From assembly GCF_000444135.1 (NCBI RefSeq), contig NZ_ATDK01000051.1, forward strand, positions 1 through 32,534: a stretch of 32,534 bases of DNA, given 5' to 3'. The position numbers were made by a program, and so were the translations under genes. Under the pieces are notes generated by a model. The model saw nothing but the letters and a program-made list of their open reading frames with translations. It did not search any database and was not told where the DNA came from. Source of the stretch: Pseudomonas avellanae BPIC 631. Lineage in GTDB: Bacteria; Pseudomonadota; Gammaproteobacteria; Pseudomonadales; Pseudomonadaceae. Of the stretch, positions 7,179 through 15,968 are shown piece by piece; position 1 is the first letter of the stretch; every line of letters starts with the position of its first letter.

Positions 7179-8564
7179 TCAGGCCTTCCAGGTCTCGCTT
7201 TCACGCTCCCGCTCATCTTCTTCAACCACTTGCGTACTGGCCGCTGGCTCAGCTTCGGCTTCAGCCACTGTTTCAGGCTCGGGCTCGGGTTCTGGCTCCA
7301 CAGTGGTCTGCATCTGGTCCTGCACAACCTGTTCGTCCACGCGTGGGTCGAGTGCCACCACCAGTGGCGAGCTGGACATACTGTCCGGCATTGCAACGTG
7401 ATGCAGTGGCGCGTTCTCGACCTGGTGCAGGTGAGTGACCGCTTTGGGCCTGATCAGCAGCACGAGGATGGCAGCCGCGCCGCAGACAAACGCATACAGC
7501 ATGTGGCCGCCAAAGACTTTCATGATCACACCAGCCGCCAGCGGACCGATACTCGCGCCGATGCCGTAGGTCATGAGCAGCATGGCCGTCAGCGACACCC
7601 GGCGCTCGGCCTCGACGTGGTCGTTGGCGAATGCCACGGCCAGCGGATAGAGACAGAACTGCATCAGCGAGGCCAGAAAGCCGACGCCGAACAGCACCTC
7701 GACCGGCACGCTGGGAAACAATGCCAGCGGCAACGACGCCACCACCAGCGCAGCCGCGAATATACGCATCAGCACCGACCGGTCATAGCGGTCCGACAGC
7801 AGGCCCAGCGGCCACTGCACCAGGAACCCGGCCAGAATGCAGCAACCCATGAACAGACCGACCTGCTCGGTAGACAAGCCTTGCTCGGCGGCATACACCG
7901 GCGCCAGGCCGTAAAACGAACCGATGATCAGCCCCGCGCCGAGCACCGCTGTCAATGACTGGGGGACGCGCTTCATGAAGAATCGCGGCTCCAGCGGTGC
8001 CGGGTGCAATGGCGCCGGGTGAATGGCGCGGGTCATGGCGACGGGCACCAGGCACAGCGCAAAGCACAACGCCACCAGCATCAGCAGTTCCGGCCCCAGT
8101 TGCGGGTGAACCACCAGTACCAACTGGCCCAGTACCAGCCCCAGGTACGAAGCAATCATGTAGCCGCTGAACACCATGCCGCGCTGTTTGGCGGCAGCCT
8201 GCTCGTTCAGCCAGCTCTCGATGACCATGTACTGACACATCATGCCCAGGCCGACGATGACCCGCAGCACCAGCCAGGCGGGCAGCCAACTGATCAGGCC
8301 ATGACCGAGCACCGCCGCGCCGACGATCCCGGCGCAGGTGGCATACGCGCGAATATGACCGACGCGGCCGATCAGGCGGTGACCGATCTTGCCGCCCAGT
8401 ACCAGACCGAAGTAGTTGGCCGCCATCAACGCACCGACCCACAGGCTGTCGACCTGATCGGCCGCCAGGCGCAGGGCCAGATAAGTGCTCAGCAGGCCCG
8501 AGCCGATCAACATCATCAACGAGGCAAAATAAAGCGCTCGAAAGGATTTCCAGATTTGGCGCAT
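7179..8564 (-). CDS. MFS transporter with acidic C-terminal tail
   Basis: A 461-residue major facilitator superfamily permease of the YcaD-like type. About twelve hydrophobic segments span residues 10-370, with a motif-A-like loop (GKIGHRLIGRVGHIR, about 58-72) between the second and third. The substrate cannot be read from the sequence. The last roughly 80 residues are unusual: after the final membrane segment comes a hydrophilic tail with an EPEPEPEPE run and many Glu residues, presumably cytoplasmic. The ATG at 8564 with GGAAC upstream is preferred over a TTG one codon earlier. It follows the leftward ligase gene at a 54-nt gap, suggesting co-transcription and perhaps transport of an amine or amino acid used by that enzyme (inference). 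Confidence 0.85.
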   Translation of the reverse strand: MRQIWKSFRALYFASLMMLIGSGLLSTYLALRLAADQVDSLWVGALMAANYFGLVLGGKIGHRLIGRVGHIRAYATCAGIVGAAVLGHGLISWLPAWLVLRVIVGLGMMCQYMVIESWLNEQAAAKQRGMVFSGYMIASYLGLVLGQLVLVVHPQLGPELLMLVALCFALCLVPVAMTRAIHPAPLHPAPLEPRFFMKRVPQSLTAVLGAGLIIGSFYGLAPVYAAEQGLSTEQVGLFMGCCILAGFLVQWPLGLLSDRYDRSVLMRIFAAALVVASLPLALFPSVPVEVLFGVGFLASLMQFCLYPLAVAFANDHVEAERRVSLTAMLLMTYGIGASIGPLAAGVIMKVFGGHMLYAFVCGAAAILVLLIRPKAVTHLHQVENAPLHHVAMPDSMSSSPLVVALDPRVDEQVVQDQMQTTVEPEPEPEPETVAEAEAEPAASTQVVEEDERERESETWKA

Positions 8565-8618
8565 CAACGTTCCAAAAATTGGGAGTCGCCCGAATGAGCG
8601 AGCCCGACACTGCGATTC

Positions 8619-9962
8619 TTAAACCTGGGCAGCCAGAACGCGCCGTTCCCAGGGAGTTATCTCGTCGAAAAAACTGGTCAGTTCCAGGCTCTTCGAGGCG
8701 ACGTAGCCTTCGATGAACTCATGACCAAACAGTTCCTTGGCCAACTGACTGCTTTTCAGACGCTCAAGAGCCGCATGCAAGGTACAAGGCAGCGACAATT
8801 CTTTCGGCACCTCGATCTCGCCCTGCATCGGCGCCGTCGGTTCCAGGCGCTGTTCGATGCCGTGCAGACCGGCCGCCAGGCTTGCGGCAATGGCCAGATA
8901 AGGATTGGCGTCGGCGCCCGGCAGCCGATTCTCTACCCTTCGGGCCACCGCCGCACTCGCCGGAATACGTAGCCCGGCAGTGCGATTGTCGTGGGACCAG
9001 CAAGCATTATTGGGCGACGCATAAGGATGATAGAGGCGCTGGTAGGAATTCACGTTAGGGGCAAACAGCGCGGTGAAGTCAGCCATGCACGCCTGCTGGC
9101 CGCCAATGAAGTGGCGGAAGGTGTCAGTGGCCTCGCCGCTCGCATCGCTGAACACGTTTTGTCCGGATTCAGTTGCCACCACGCTCTGATGAATATGCAT
9201 CGAGCTGCCCGCCGTGTGCGCGAGCGGCTTGGCCACGCAGACCACAATCAGCCCGTGCTTGAGCGCGACCTCCTTGAGCAGGTGCTTGAACAGAAAGGTC
9301 TGGTCGGCCAGCAGCAACGGATCGCCATGCAACAGATTGATCTCGAACTGACTGACGCCCATTTCATGCATCACCGTATCACGCGGCAACCCGAGCGCCG
9401 CCATGCAGGCATACACCTCGGCGAAAAACGGCCGCAGACCGTTGTTGGAACTGATACTGAACGCCGAATGCCCCAGCTCACGTCGCCCGTCCAGCCCGAG
9501 AGGCGGCACAAACGGCTGGAGCGGCTCGGGATTGGCCGCGAAGACAAAAAATTCGAGTTCGGTGGCCACCACCGGGGCCAGCCCATGCGCGGCGTAGCGG
9601 GCGATCACCGACTTGAGCTGACCACGTGTCGATAACAGGCAGCGTTCACCGCTCAATTCCTCGGCATCGCAGATGGCCAGGGCGCGAGGCTGCTCGCTCC
9701 ACGGCAGGCGATGAACCTGCTGCGGGTCGCTGACCAGCGCAAGGTCGCCGTCATCACTGCCGTAAAACCGCGCCGGCGGGTAGCCGCCCATGATGCATTG
9801 CAGCAGCACACCGCGCGCAAGCTGCAACCGCCTCCCCTCCAGAAAACCGGCAGCGGTCATCACCTTGCCGCGCGGCACGCCGTTCAAGTCCGGAGTCACG
9901 CACTCCACTTCATCAATGCCCAGCAGCTGCTGCGCCAGTGGGTGGAGGTCATTACGGGTCAT
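8619..9962 (-). CDS. Glutamine-synthetase family enzyme (PuuA/gamma-glutamylpolyamine-type ligase)
   Basis: A 447-residue member of the glutamine synthetase superfamily of the kind that ligates glutamate to amines (PuuA/PauA-like), rather than the housekeeping GlnA. The catalytic core is intact: metal/glutamate ligands in ATELEFFVF (Glu135, Glu137), Glu200 and Glu207 (SQFEINL), the GSSMHIHQS loop (252-260), the substrate and nucleotide segment NRTAGLRIP (326-334) and ENRLPGADANPYLA (344-357). The GlnA adenylylation-site loop is not evident. The ATG at 9962 has AAGGGA 7 nt upstream. The likely role is the first step of polyamine or ethanolamine-type amine catabolism by gamma-glutamylation; the exact amine is not determinable. 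An MFS gene follows on the same strand. Confidence 0.88.
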   Translation of the reverse strand: MTRNDLHPLAQQLLGIDEVECVTPDLNGVPRGKVMTAAGFLEGRRLQLARGVLLQCIMGGYPPARFYGSDDGDLALVSDPQQVHRLPWSEQPRALAICDAEELSGERCLLSTRGQLKSVIARYAAHGLAPVVATELEFFVFAANPEPLQPFVPPLGLDGRRELGHSAFSISSNNGLRPFFAEVYACMAALGLPRDTVMHEMGVSQFEINLLHGDPLLLADQTFLFKHLLKEVALKHGLIVVCVAKPLAHTAGSSMHIHQSVVATESGQNVFSDASGEATDTFRHFIGGQQACMADFTALFAPNVNSYQRLYHPYASPNNACWSHDNRTAGLRIPASAAVARRVENRLPGADANPYLAIAASLAAGLHGIEQRLEPTAPMQGEIEVPKELSLPCTLHAALERLKSSQLAKELFGHEFIEGYVASKSLELTSFFDEITPWERRVLAAQV

Positions 9963-10260
9963 GATTCAATCCCTTCTTCATTGTTAGAGAGTCAGCGTCC
10001 AGGCCGCCAGAGCCGCATTGCGTACAAAATACGCAGCGGGCGTTCGGGATATCAAGCACTGATACAGCTTCGTGCGCCCGGTCACAACCGACCCGATGCT
10101 TAACCCGGCAGCGCCGGTCTTGGCCGGGTTCTTGCTGGTACCCCATACACAACAGTTCGACTGTCATTTTTATGTCAATGGCCATTCCTTTGCAGGGAAG
10201 CGCTTGAAGCCAATGCCCTTTCGAACAGCAATCGGATAAAACACGAGCAGAGAACCCTCC
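9963..10260. promoter_or_regulatory. Divergent intergenic region between the ligase gene and vioA
   Basis: This 298-nt gap separates the leftward ligase from rightward vioA and must hold both promoters. Three inverted repeats are visible: TGCGTA/TACGCA (10019-10035, 5-nt loop), AACCCGGC/GCCGGGTT (10102-10130) and ACAGT-TCG-ACTGT (10152-10164). The first lies about 57 nt upstream of the ligase start and could be an operator; the others could act on vioA. No standard sigma-54 or sigma-28 signal was found here. Confidence 0.4.
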
Positions 10261-11379
10261 ATGAGCGCACCGATCCCCGTCACTCGTCCTCTGTTACCGC
10301 CTCTGGAGGAGTTCATTCCCTATCTCGAACACATATGGGAAAGCCGCCAGCTCACCAACGGCGGCCCGTTTCACCAACAGCTCGAACATGAACTGGCCGA
10401 GTATCTGGGCGTGCAGCACCTCTCGCTGTTCTCCAACGGCACCCTGGCATTGATGACCGCGATTCAGGCGCTGCGCATCAAGGGCGAAGTCATCACCACG
10501 CCCTACTCTTTCGTCGCCACAGCGCATTCGCTGCTCTGGAACAGCCTGACACCGGTATTCGTCGACATCGACCCCGGCACTTACAACCTCGACCCGGACC
10601 GCATCGAAGAAGCCATTACACCGGCGACCACGGCAATCATGCCGGTGCACTGCTACGGCATCCCGTGTGATGTGGACCGCATTCAGCAGATTGCCGACCG
10701 CTACGGCCTGAAGGTCATCTACGACGCCGCCCATGCGTTCGGTGTCCAGCACCGCGGCCAGAGCCTGCTCAATCATGGTGACCTGTCGGTGCTGAGCTTC
10801 CATGCCACCAAGGTTTTCAATACGTTCGAGGGCGGCGCCATCATCAGCCCGGACGCCAAGACCAAGCAGCGCATCGACTACCTGAAGAATTTCGGGTTCG
10901 CCGATGAGGTCACGGTGGTGGCACCGGGCATCAACGGCAAGATGAGCGAGATCAACGCCGCATTTGGTCTGCTGCAATTGAAATACATCGATGAAGCGCT
11001 GCTCAAGCGGCAGCGCATTGACGAACGCTATCGAGACGTACTGGCGGCGGTTCCGGGGCTGAAAATCCTCTGGAAGACCACCGAAAAGCATAACTACTCG
11101 TATTTTCCGGTACTGGTCACCGAAGACTTCGCCATTTCCCGTGATGACCTCTATCAGCGCTTTCGCGACCACAACATCCTTGCCCGTCGCTACTTTTACC
11201 CATTGATCTCGACGTTCCCGATGTACCGGGGCCTGGACTCGGCAAAACCCGCTCGCTTGCAGGTCGCGACCAGCCTGTCCAGCCAGATCCTCTGCCTGCC
11301 CATTTTCGACAGCCTGACCGATGAAGCTTTCGACAGCATCATCGATGTGATCGTCGCTGCCAGTAAAGAGAACAGCTAA
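10261..11379 (+). CDS. vioA: dTDP-4-dehydro-6-deoxyglucose aminotransferase VioA (DegT/DnrJ/EryC1/StrS family)
   Basis: A 372-residue PLP-dependent sugar aminotransferase. It should convert dTDP-4-keto-6-deoxyglucose to dTDP-viosamine (dTDP-4-amino-4,6-dideoxyglucose), with glutamate as amino donor. Family landmarks are LTNGGPFHQQLEHELAEYLG, the PLP-phosphate segment FSNGTLAL (57-64), Asp155 and His158 in YDAAHAFG, and the Schiff-base Lys184 in SFHATKVFNT. The first gene of a rightward run: its TAA overlaps the vioM ATG by one base. The name rests on family plus context: methyltransferase, large glycosyltransferase, KAS III, reductase, acyltransferase and ACP beside a flagellar block match the viosamine genes known from P. 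syringae flagellin glycosylation. On domain alone it could be another sugar 4-aminotransferase. AGAGAA lies about 7 nt before the ATG. Confidence 0.88.
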   Translation: MSAPIPVTRPLLPPLEEFIPYLEHIWESRQLTNGGPFHQQLEHELAEYLGVQHLSLFSNGTLALMTAIQALRIKGEVITTPYSFVATAHSLLWNSLTPVFVDIDPGTYNLDPDRIEEAITPATTAIMPVHCYGIPCDVDRIQQIADRYGLKVIYDAAHAFGVQHRGQSLLNHGDLSVLSFHATKVFNTFEGGAIISPDAKTKQRIDYLKNFGFADEVTVVAPGINGKMSEINAAFGLLQLKYIDEALLKRQRIDERYRDVLAAVPGLKILWKTTEKHNYSYFPVLVTEDFAISRDDLYQRFRDHNILARRYFYPLISTFPMYRGLDSAKPARLQVATSLSSQILCLPIFDSLTDEAFDSIIDVIVAASKENS

Positions 11380-12104
11380 TGCGAACGTGCCCGGTCTGCT
11401 CAAACCGTTTTCCGAATTTCTACCCGATGGGCAGAGGCCATCTGGAAATTCTCCACCGCCTGAACGTCCATTACTGCATCGAGGATTTCGAGACCCTCAA
11501 CGTCGCGCAATACAGCTGTCCCGAATGCGCGGCCTCGGACCGCGACCGGCTTTACGCGCTGTACGCCATGCACCTGCTCGACAACCCGCCCTGCCAGCCG
11601 TTGCGCATCCTCGACATCGCGCCAGCCGTGCTGCTTTCCAGGTTTCTGCGCAGTTTGCCCAATGCGCGGTATCGCTCGGCCGACCTGTTCTCGCCGCTGG
11701 CTGACGACGTGGTCGACATCATGGACATGCACATGTACGCCGACGAGTCTTTCGACTTCATCGTGTGTTCGCACGTACTCGAGCACGTACCCGACGACCG
11801 CAAGGCCATGTCCGAACTGTTTCGGGTGCTGGCCAATGGTGGCTCTGCGATCCTGATGGTGCCGATCCTGCTGACCGCCACCACCACCGAAGAAGACCCG
11901 GAGGAGTTCAGCGTCGACGAACGCTGGGCGCGCTTCGGCCAGGACGATCACGTGCGCATGTACGCCAGACACGACTTCCAGTTGCGCCTCACGCAGGCGG
12001 GTTTCACCGTCGATGCCCTCGGCTCGCAGGCATTCGGTGAAGGCGTGTTCAGGCAGCACGGCATTACCGAGCAGTCGGTGCTGTACATCGGCCGAAAGAC
12101 CTGA
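11379..12104 (+). CDS. vioM: SAM-dependent methyltransferase VioM with N-terminal zinc ribbon
   Basis: A 241-residue class I methyltransferase inferred to methylate the viosamine sugar, the 2-O-methyl group of modified viosamine. Two CxxC pairs (CPVC, residues 4-7, and CPEC, 47-50) look like a zinc ribbon before the catalytic domain. The SAM domain follows: motif I as RILDIAPAV (76-84), which lacks the usual glycine-rich turn, an acidic segment SADLF (100-104), and the Methyltransf_11-like VCSHVLEHVPDD (129-140). The ATG shares a base with the vioA stop (TAATG), implying translational coupling. A sugar-methylating role follows from the cluster and known flagellin chemistry; the sequence itself shows only the fold. 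A 74-nt gap separates it from vioT. Confidence 0.85.
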   Translation: MRTCPVCSNRFPNFYPMGRGHLEILHRLNVHYCIEDFETLNVAQYSCPECAASDRDRLYALYAMHLLDNPPCQPLRILDIAPAVLLSRFLRSLPNARYRSADLFSPLADDVVDIMDMHMYADESFDFIVCSHVLEHVPDDRKAMSELFRVLANGGSAILMVPILLTATTTEEDPEEFSVDERWARFGQDDHVRMYARHDFQLRLTQAGFTVDALGSQAFGEGVFRQHGITEQSVLYIGRKT

Positions 12105-12178
12105 CGACACCTGCGGATCATGGACGCCGACTGTGTTGCCCGGTTGGTTTATAAAACTTCTTCACACGTGGTATTGCG

Positions 12179-15100
12179 ATGAGTTCTTCACGCCTGGTCA
12201 GTATTGTCATCCCCGCTTACAAACCGGCTTTCTTTGAAGCTGCACTTGCCAGTGCGCTGCGACAGAACCATGACGACATCGAGATCATCATCACCGATGA
12301 CTGCCGCAACGACGGCATCAAGGACATTGTCGAAAAACTCAGGCCGACCAGCCCTTGGCCGATTCTTTATGCAAAGAACCAAACGCCGCTGGGCGAACCG
12401 CACAACATCGCCCATGGCATACGCCTGGCGCGCGGTGAGTACATCAAGTTTCTCTACGACGATGACATCCTGCTTCCCGACTGCGTGCGGTTGATGTTCG
12501 ATGTTCTGCACGACAGCCCTGATATCAAAGTGGTGTCCGCGACCCGAAAGAGAATCGATGCCGCCGGCGCGCTGCTGGCCGACAATCTCTACACCGCCTA
12601 CCCGTTCGGCAAGAACGTCGTCCTCAACGGCCCCGAACTGGTGTCGTTTCTGGCCCAGTACCCCATCAATTTCGTCGGCGAGCCGAGTGCCGTCATGTGC
12701 CGCCGTGAAGACCTGCTGGTGTTTGGTCAGGACATCATGTCACTGGAACAGGTGGTGATCTGGGGGCTGGGTGATCTGGCCATTTATGCAAAGCTCTTGC
12801 GCCAGGGCAATCTGGCGATGCTGGCGCGCCCGCTGTCCTATTTCCGCGTGTCCGATCAGCAGAGCAGTGAGGCGTTCCGAAAAGACCCGACCCTGCCCCG
12901 CGAAGGCCACGCCAATTTCAATCGCATTCCCGCCGCGCTGGGCTGGGTAAGGCCAGAGGAGCTTAACGGCAAGGTCAGAATCGCCCCTTTGTCACAACGT
13001 GACAACGTCCAGGAAATGGACTTGCTGGCGTACTTCGACAGAAGGTCCGAAGCCACGGTGCGCAATACCCGTATCGCCGGCTGGCTGGGTCAGCGCAGAC
13101 CGACGCCAGCCCAGCACGCCCTGCTCAACGAACACCTGCAACAGCACAACGGTGGCCCGACGATCGCGATTGTTGTCTCGGACTTCAATCAGCAACCCGA
13201 AAGCGTACTCAGCACGCTGCAAAGCCTCGCCTCGGATGCACCGCTGCTCGACAAGCTGAAGGTGTTTGTCCTGGCCGACTACGACAGGGACCAGCAGACA
13301 CCCCTGCAAGCGCAACTGCCCTGGCGGGATGCCAGCCTGGAAAACCGCGCAACCGTCATCAACGAGCTGATGCAGGATAACGACCACGACTGGTGGATTT
13401 TGATCGACGCGGGCACAACCTTCACCTCGAGCGGCCTGCTGTGTGCGGCCATGGCCATGATCGACGCGCCACAGGCCTGTGCGGTGTTCGGCGATGAAGT
13501 GACCCTGCATGGGCAGGCCGGTGCCCATCTGGCCTCTCGCCCGGATTTCAGCCTCGACTACCTGCTGGCCTGCCCCACTGCCACCAGCCGCAACTGGCTG
13601 TTCAACCGCGAAAAAGCCCTGGCGGTGGGCGGCTTCGACTCAGGCCACGTGCACGCCATCGAGCTCGATCTGATCCTGCGCATGATCGAGGACTCGGGCT
13701 TTACCGAGTTTGTACACTCGCCAGAGCCGATGATCATCTCGCCGCTGTGGCAGGCACAGGACAACTACGATCAGGCCCGCACGATACAACGGCATCTGCA
13801 CACACGCGGCTATGCGGGTGGTCAGGTGCACGCCCTTGAATCGGGGCATTACCGGATCGAGTACGGCCATGCCGATCAGCCGCTGGTCTCGATTCTGGTC
13901 ACCTCGCAGGATCAGTTGCAGACGCTGCTGCCCTGCGTCGAAAGCATTCTGGAAAACACGACGTATCCGTTCTATGAAATTCTGATCTGCGACAACAACA
14001 GCCAGTCGGCCGAAACCACAGAATGGCTGGCGACCATCGACTCGATGCAGTCGGAACGCATTCGTGTGCTTCGTCATGACGAGACAGTCAGCCCGTCGGC
14101 GCTGCTCAACGCTGCCGCCAGCCATGCGCTGGGCGACTACCTGCTGATGCTGGACAGCCATGCGTTGATCATTCAGAAGGGCTGGCTCGACCATTTGCTC
14201 AACCACGCGCTGCGCCCTGAAGTAGGAGTTGTGGGGGCGAAAATCATTTCAACGGAGGGCAATGTCGTCGGGGCGGGCATCATCTTGGGGCTCAATGGCA
14301 CCGCCGGGGCGGTCACCGCCAGCGCTGTCGCAGCGTCGCCCGTCTATGTGCAACGCCTGGAAACAGACCAGAACTACAGTGCCGTGAGCGGATCCTGCCT
14401 GATGATTCGCAAGTCAGTACATGACGACGTGCAGGGCATGGACGAACACCTGTTCCCCGTGCAGTTCAATGATGTGGACCTCTGCCTGAAGGCACGCAGC
14501 GCCGGGCATCTGGTTGTCTGGACGCCACATGCCATCGTCGCGTTGCGCCCCAGCGAGGTACAACACGATGCCGAGGCGATGGATTTCGCGGCACGCGCCC
14601 TCTCCCACCGCTGGCTGCATTACATGGCCTGGGACCCGGCCTACAACAAGAACCTGGCACTGACCGACAGTTTCGTCACCCAGAGCAACCAGGCGTTGAG
14701 CTGGCGGCCTTTGGTTCATCGCCCGCTGCCGGTGGTCCTCGTTCAGCCCTGCAATCACAGCGCCGCCGGCAATCGCATCGCGGCCACGCTGCAAAGCCTG
14801 TGCAGCGAGCGCGAAGCAGACGGCGTCCTCAGCTATACGGCGTTGCCGCTCGTGGAAGTCGCCAGGCTCAGCCCAGACTCAGTGGTCATTCAGGGGCCGA
14901 TAGACGAAAGCCTGATCGCCAGCATCAGCGCCATCAAAGACCACACCAATGCCTGGGTGGCCTACGACCTGCCGGAGTTTCCGTCTTACGCTGAAGTCGA
15001 CAAGACCGCAGCGCCACTCGCCACGGTGCAGGCGTCACTGCGCCACGGGCTGGCACGGGCAGACCTGATAACCGTCCCGACCCGCGCACTGGCGCAACTG

Positions 15101-15700
15101 CTCGAAGACTCACACCCCAATGTTCAGGTCATTGAAACACGACTTGCACCTGCGCCCTGGTCAACGCTGCACAGCGAACACCGGACTCGCTCCAAGCCTC
15201 GCGTAGGCTGGGTCGGCACGGCGGGTGAGCTGGGCAACCTGCTGATACTGTCAGAAGTCATCAAGGCGCTGGCAGACCGCGTGGAGTGGGTCATCATGGG
15301 CCCTTGCACACGCTGGTTGCGCCCGTACATCCATGAGCTGCGCTCGCCAGTGGAGGGCGTCTTGTTCCCGCAGGCACTGGCCGGTCTGAACCTGGATCTG
15401 GTGCTGGCGCCTGCAGAATCCAACCTGATCAACACAAGCAAAAGCCCGGTGGCCTTGCTGGAGTTCGGTGCCTGTGGCTTTGCCGTGATTTGCAGCGACC
15501 TGCTGAGCATTCCTGAAGGCCTGCCCGTCACCCGCGTTGAAAACAGCACGAACGCCTGGATCAGTGCCATCGAGCAACACATTGATCAGATGGATGAATG
15601 CACCCGCAAGGGCGAGGCGTTGAAGCAGGCTGTCATGGACAACTGGATGCTGACGGCCGGTCACCTGCAAGGCTGGCGCACTGCCTGGCTGAAGGGCTGA
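12179..15700 (+). CDS. vioT: Giant multidomain glycosyltransferase VioT
   Basis: A 1173-residue cytoplasmic glycosyltransferase inferred to add modified viosamine to the rhamnose glycan on flagellin. At least four regions are visible. Residues about 5-230 form a complete GT2 domain (VSIVIPAYKP; ITDDCRND; acidic KFLYDDDIL). Residues about 320-560 are a second GT2-like region (TIAIVVSDFNQQPESVLSTLQSL; WWILIDAG; an acidic VFGDEV). Residues about 565-800 are a third GT2 domain (PLVSILVTSQDQ; ILICDNNSQSAETTEWL; LMLDSHALI). Residues about 845-1173 resemble a GT4/GT-B transferase (KPRVGWVGTAGELGNL; VEWVIMGPC; SPVALLEFGACGFAVICSD). No membrane segment is evident. The ATG at 12179 has a weak ribosome-binding site. 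It ends the vioA-vioM-vioT run. Which domain carries the viosamine transferase activity cannot be told. Confidence 0.85.
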   Translation: MSSSRLVSIVIPAYKPAFFEAALASALRQNHDDIEIIITDDCRNDGIKDIVEKLRPTSPWPILYAKNQTPLGEPHNIAHGIRLARGEYIKFLYDDDILLPDCVRLMFDVLHDSPDIKVVSATRKRIDAAGALLADNLYTAYPFGKNVVLNGPELVSFLAQYPINFVGEPSAVMCRREDLLVFGQDIMSLEQVVIWGLGDLAIYAKLLRQGNLAMLARPLSYFRVSDQQSSEAFRKDPTLPREGHANFNRIPAALGWVRPEELNGKVRIAPLSQRDNVQEMDLLAYFDRRSEATVRNTRIAGWLGQRRPTPAQHALLNEHLQQHNGGPTIAIVVSDFNQQPESVLSTLQSLASDAPLLDKLKVFVLADYDRDQQTPLQAQLPWRDASLENRATVINELMQDNDHDWWILIDAGTTFTSSGLLCAAMAMIDAPQACAVFGDEVTLHGQAGAHLASRPDFSLDYLLACPTATSRNWLFNREKALAVGGFDSGHVHAIELDLILRMIEDSGFTEFVHSPEPMIISPLWQAQDNYDQARTIQRHLHTRGYAGGQVHALESGHYRIEYGHADQPLVSILVTSQDQLQTLLPCVESILENTTYPFYEILICDNNSQSAETTEWLATIDSMQSERIRVLRHDETVSPSALLNAAASHALGDYLLMLDSHALIIQKGWLDHLLNHALRPEVGVVGAKIISTEGNVVGAGIILGLNGTAGAVTASAVAASPVYVQRLETDQNYSAVSGSCLMIRKSVHDDVQGMDEHLFPVQFNDVDLCLKARSAGHLVVWTPHAIVALRPSEVQHDAEAMDFAARALSHRWLHYMAWDPAYNKNLALTDSFVTQSNQALSWRPLVHRPLPVVLVQPCNHSAAGNRIAATLQSLCSEREADGVLSYTALPLVEVARLSPDSVVIQGPIDESLIASISAIKDHTNAWVAYDLPEFPSYAEVDKTAAPLATVQASLRHGLARADLITVPTRALAQLLEDSHPNVQVIETRLAPAPWSTLHSEHRTRSKPRVGWVGTAGELGNLLILSEVIKALADRVEWVIMGPCTRWLRPYIHELRSPVEGVLFPQALAGLNLDLVLAPAESNLINTSKSPVALLEFGACGFAVICSDLLSIPEGLPVTRVENSTNAWISAIEQHIDQMDECTRKGEALKQAVMDNWMLTAGHLQGWRTAWLKG

Positions 15701-15725
15701 TCAGGCAAGGAGTCGATGGCGACGA

Positions 15726-15753
15726 TGCTCTGCGTCCATTGGGGCGCAGAGCA
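15726..15753 (+). terminator. Hairpin downstream of vioT
   Basis: TGCTCTGCG (15726-15734) and CGCAGAGCA (15745-15753) form a perfect 9-bp stem with a 10-nt loop, 26 nt after the vioT stop. No T run follows, so it may be a weak or factor-assisted terminator separating vioAMT from the efflux gene. Confidence 0.45.
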
Positions 15754-15877
15754 GCCGTGTACTCAGGTGTCAGTAAAAAGCCTGCATCATCGTCCGGCCA
15801 AATCAGGCGAATCAGCTACGCATGATGTAATGCCTGAATGCACATCGAGTAAAACTGCACATTCTTCTTATCTTTCT

Positions 15878-15904
15878 CATTCCAGACAGGAATGCAATAT
15901 ATAA
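15878..15904 (+). promoter_or_regulatory. Possible promoter and operator of the MdtG-like gene
   Basis: CATTCC-AGACA-GGAATG (15878-15894) is a perfect 6-bp inverted repeat in an AT-rich stretch, immediately followed by TATATAAA (about 15897-15904), a plausible -10 element. The palindrome would overlap the -35/spacer region, the normal place for a repressor of an efflux pump. No regulator gene lies beside it. Confidence 0.4.
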
Positions 15905-15968
15905 AAAACATGAATTTTATTTATTGGAGCGCCCTCGTTATTCTGGCTTTTCTTACCAGGAGCTCCCG

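Noticed and set aside
10294..11403. Long open frame antisense to vioA (369 codons)
   Set aside because: It mirrors vioA across its whole length, is rich in Val, Gln, Arg and Asp as expected of a GC-rich antisense frame, and has no family features.
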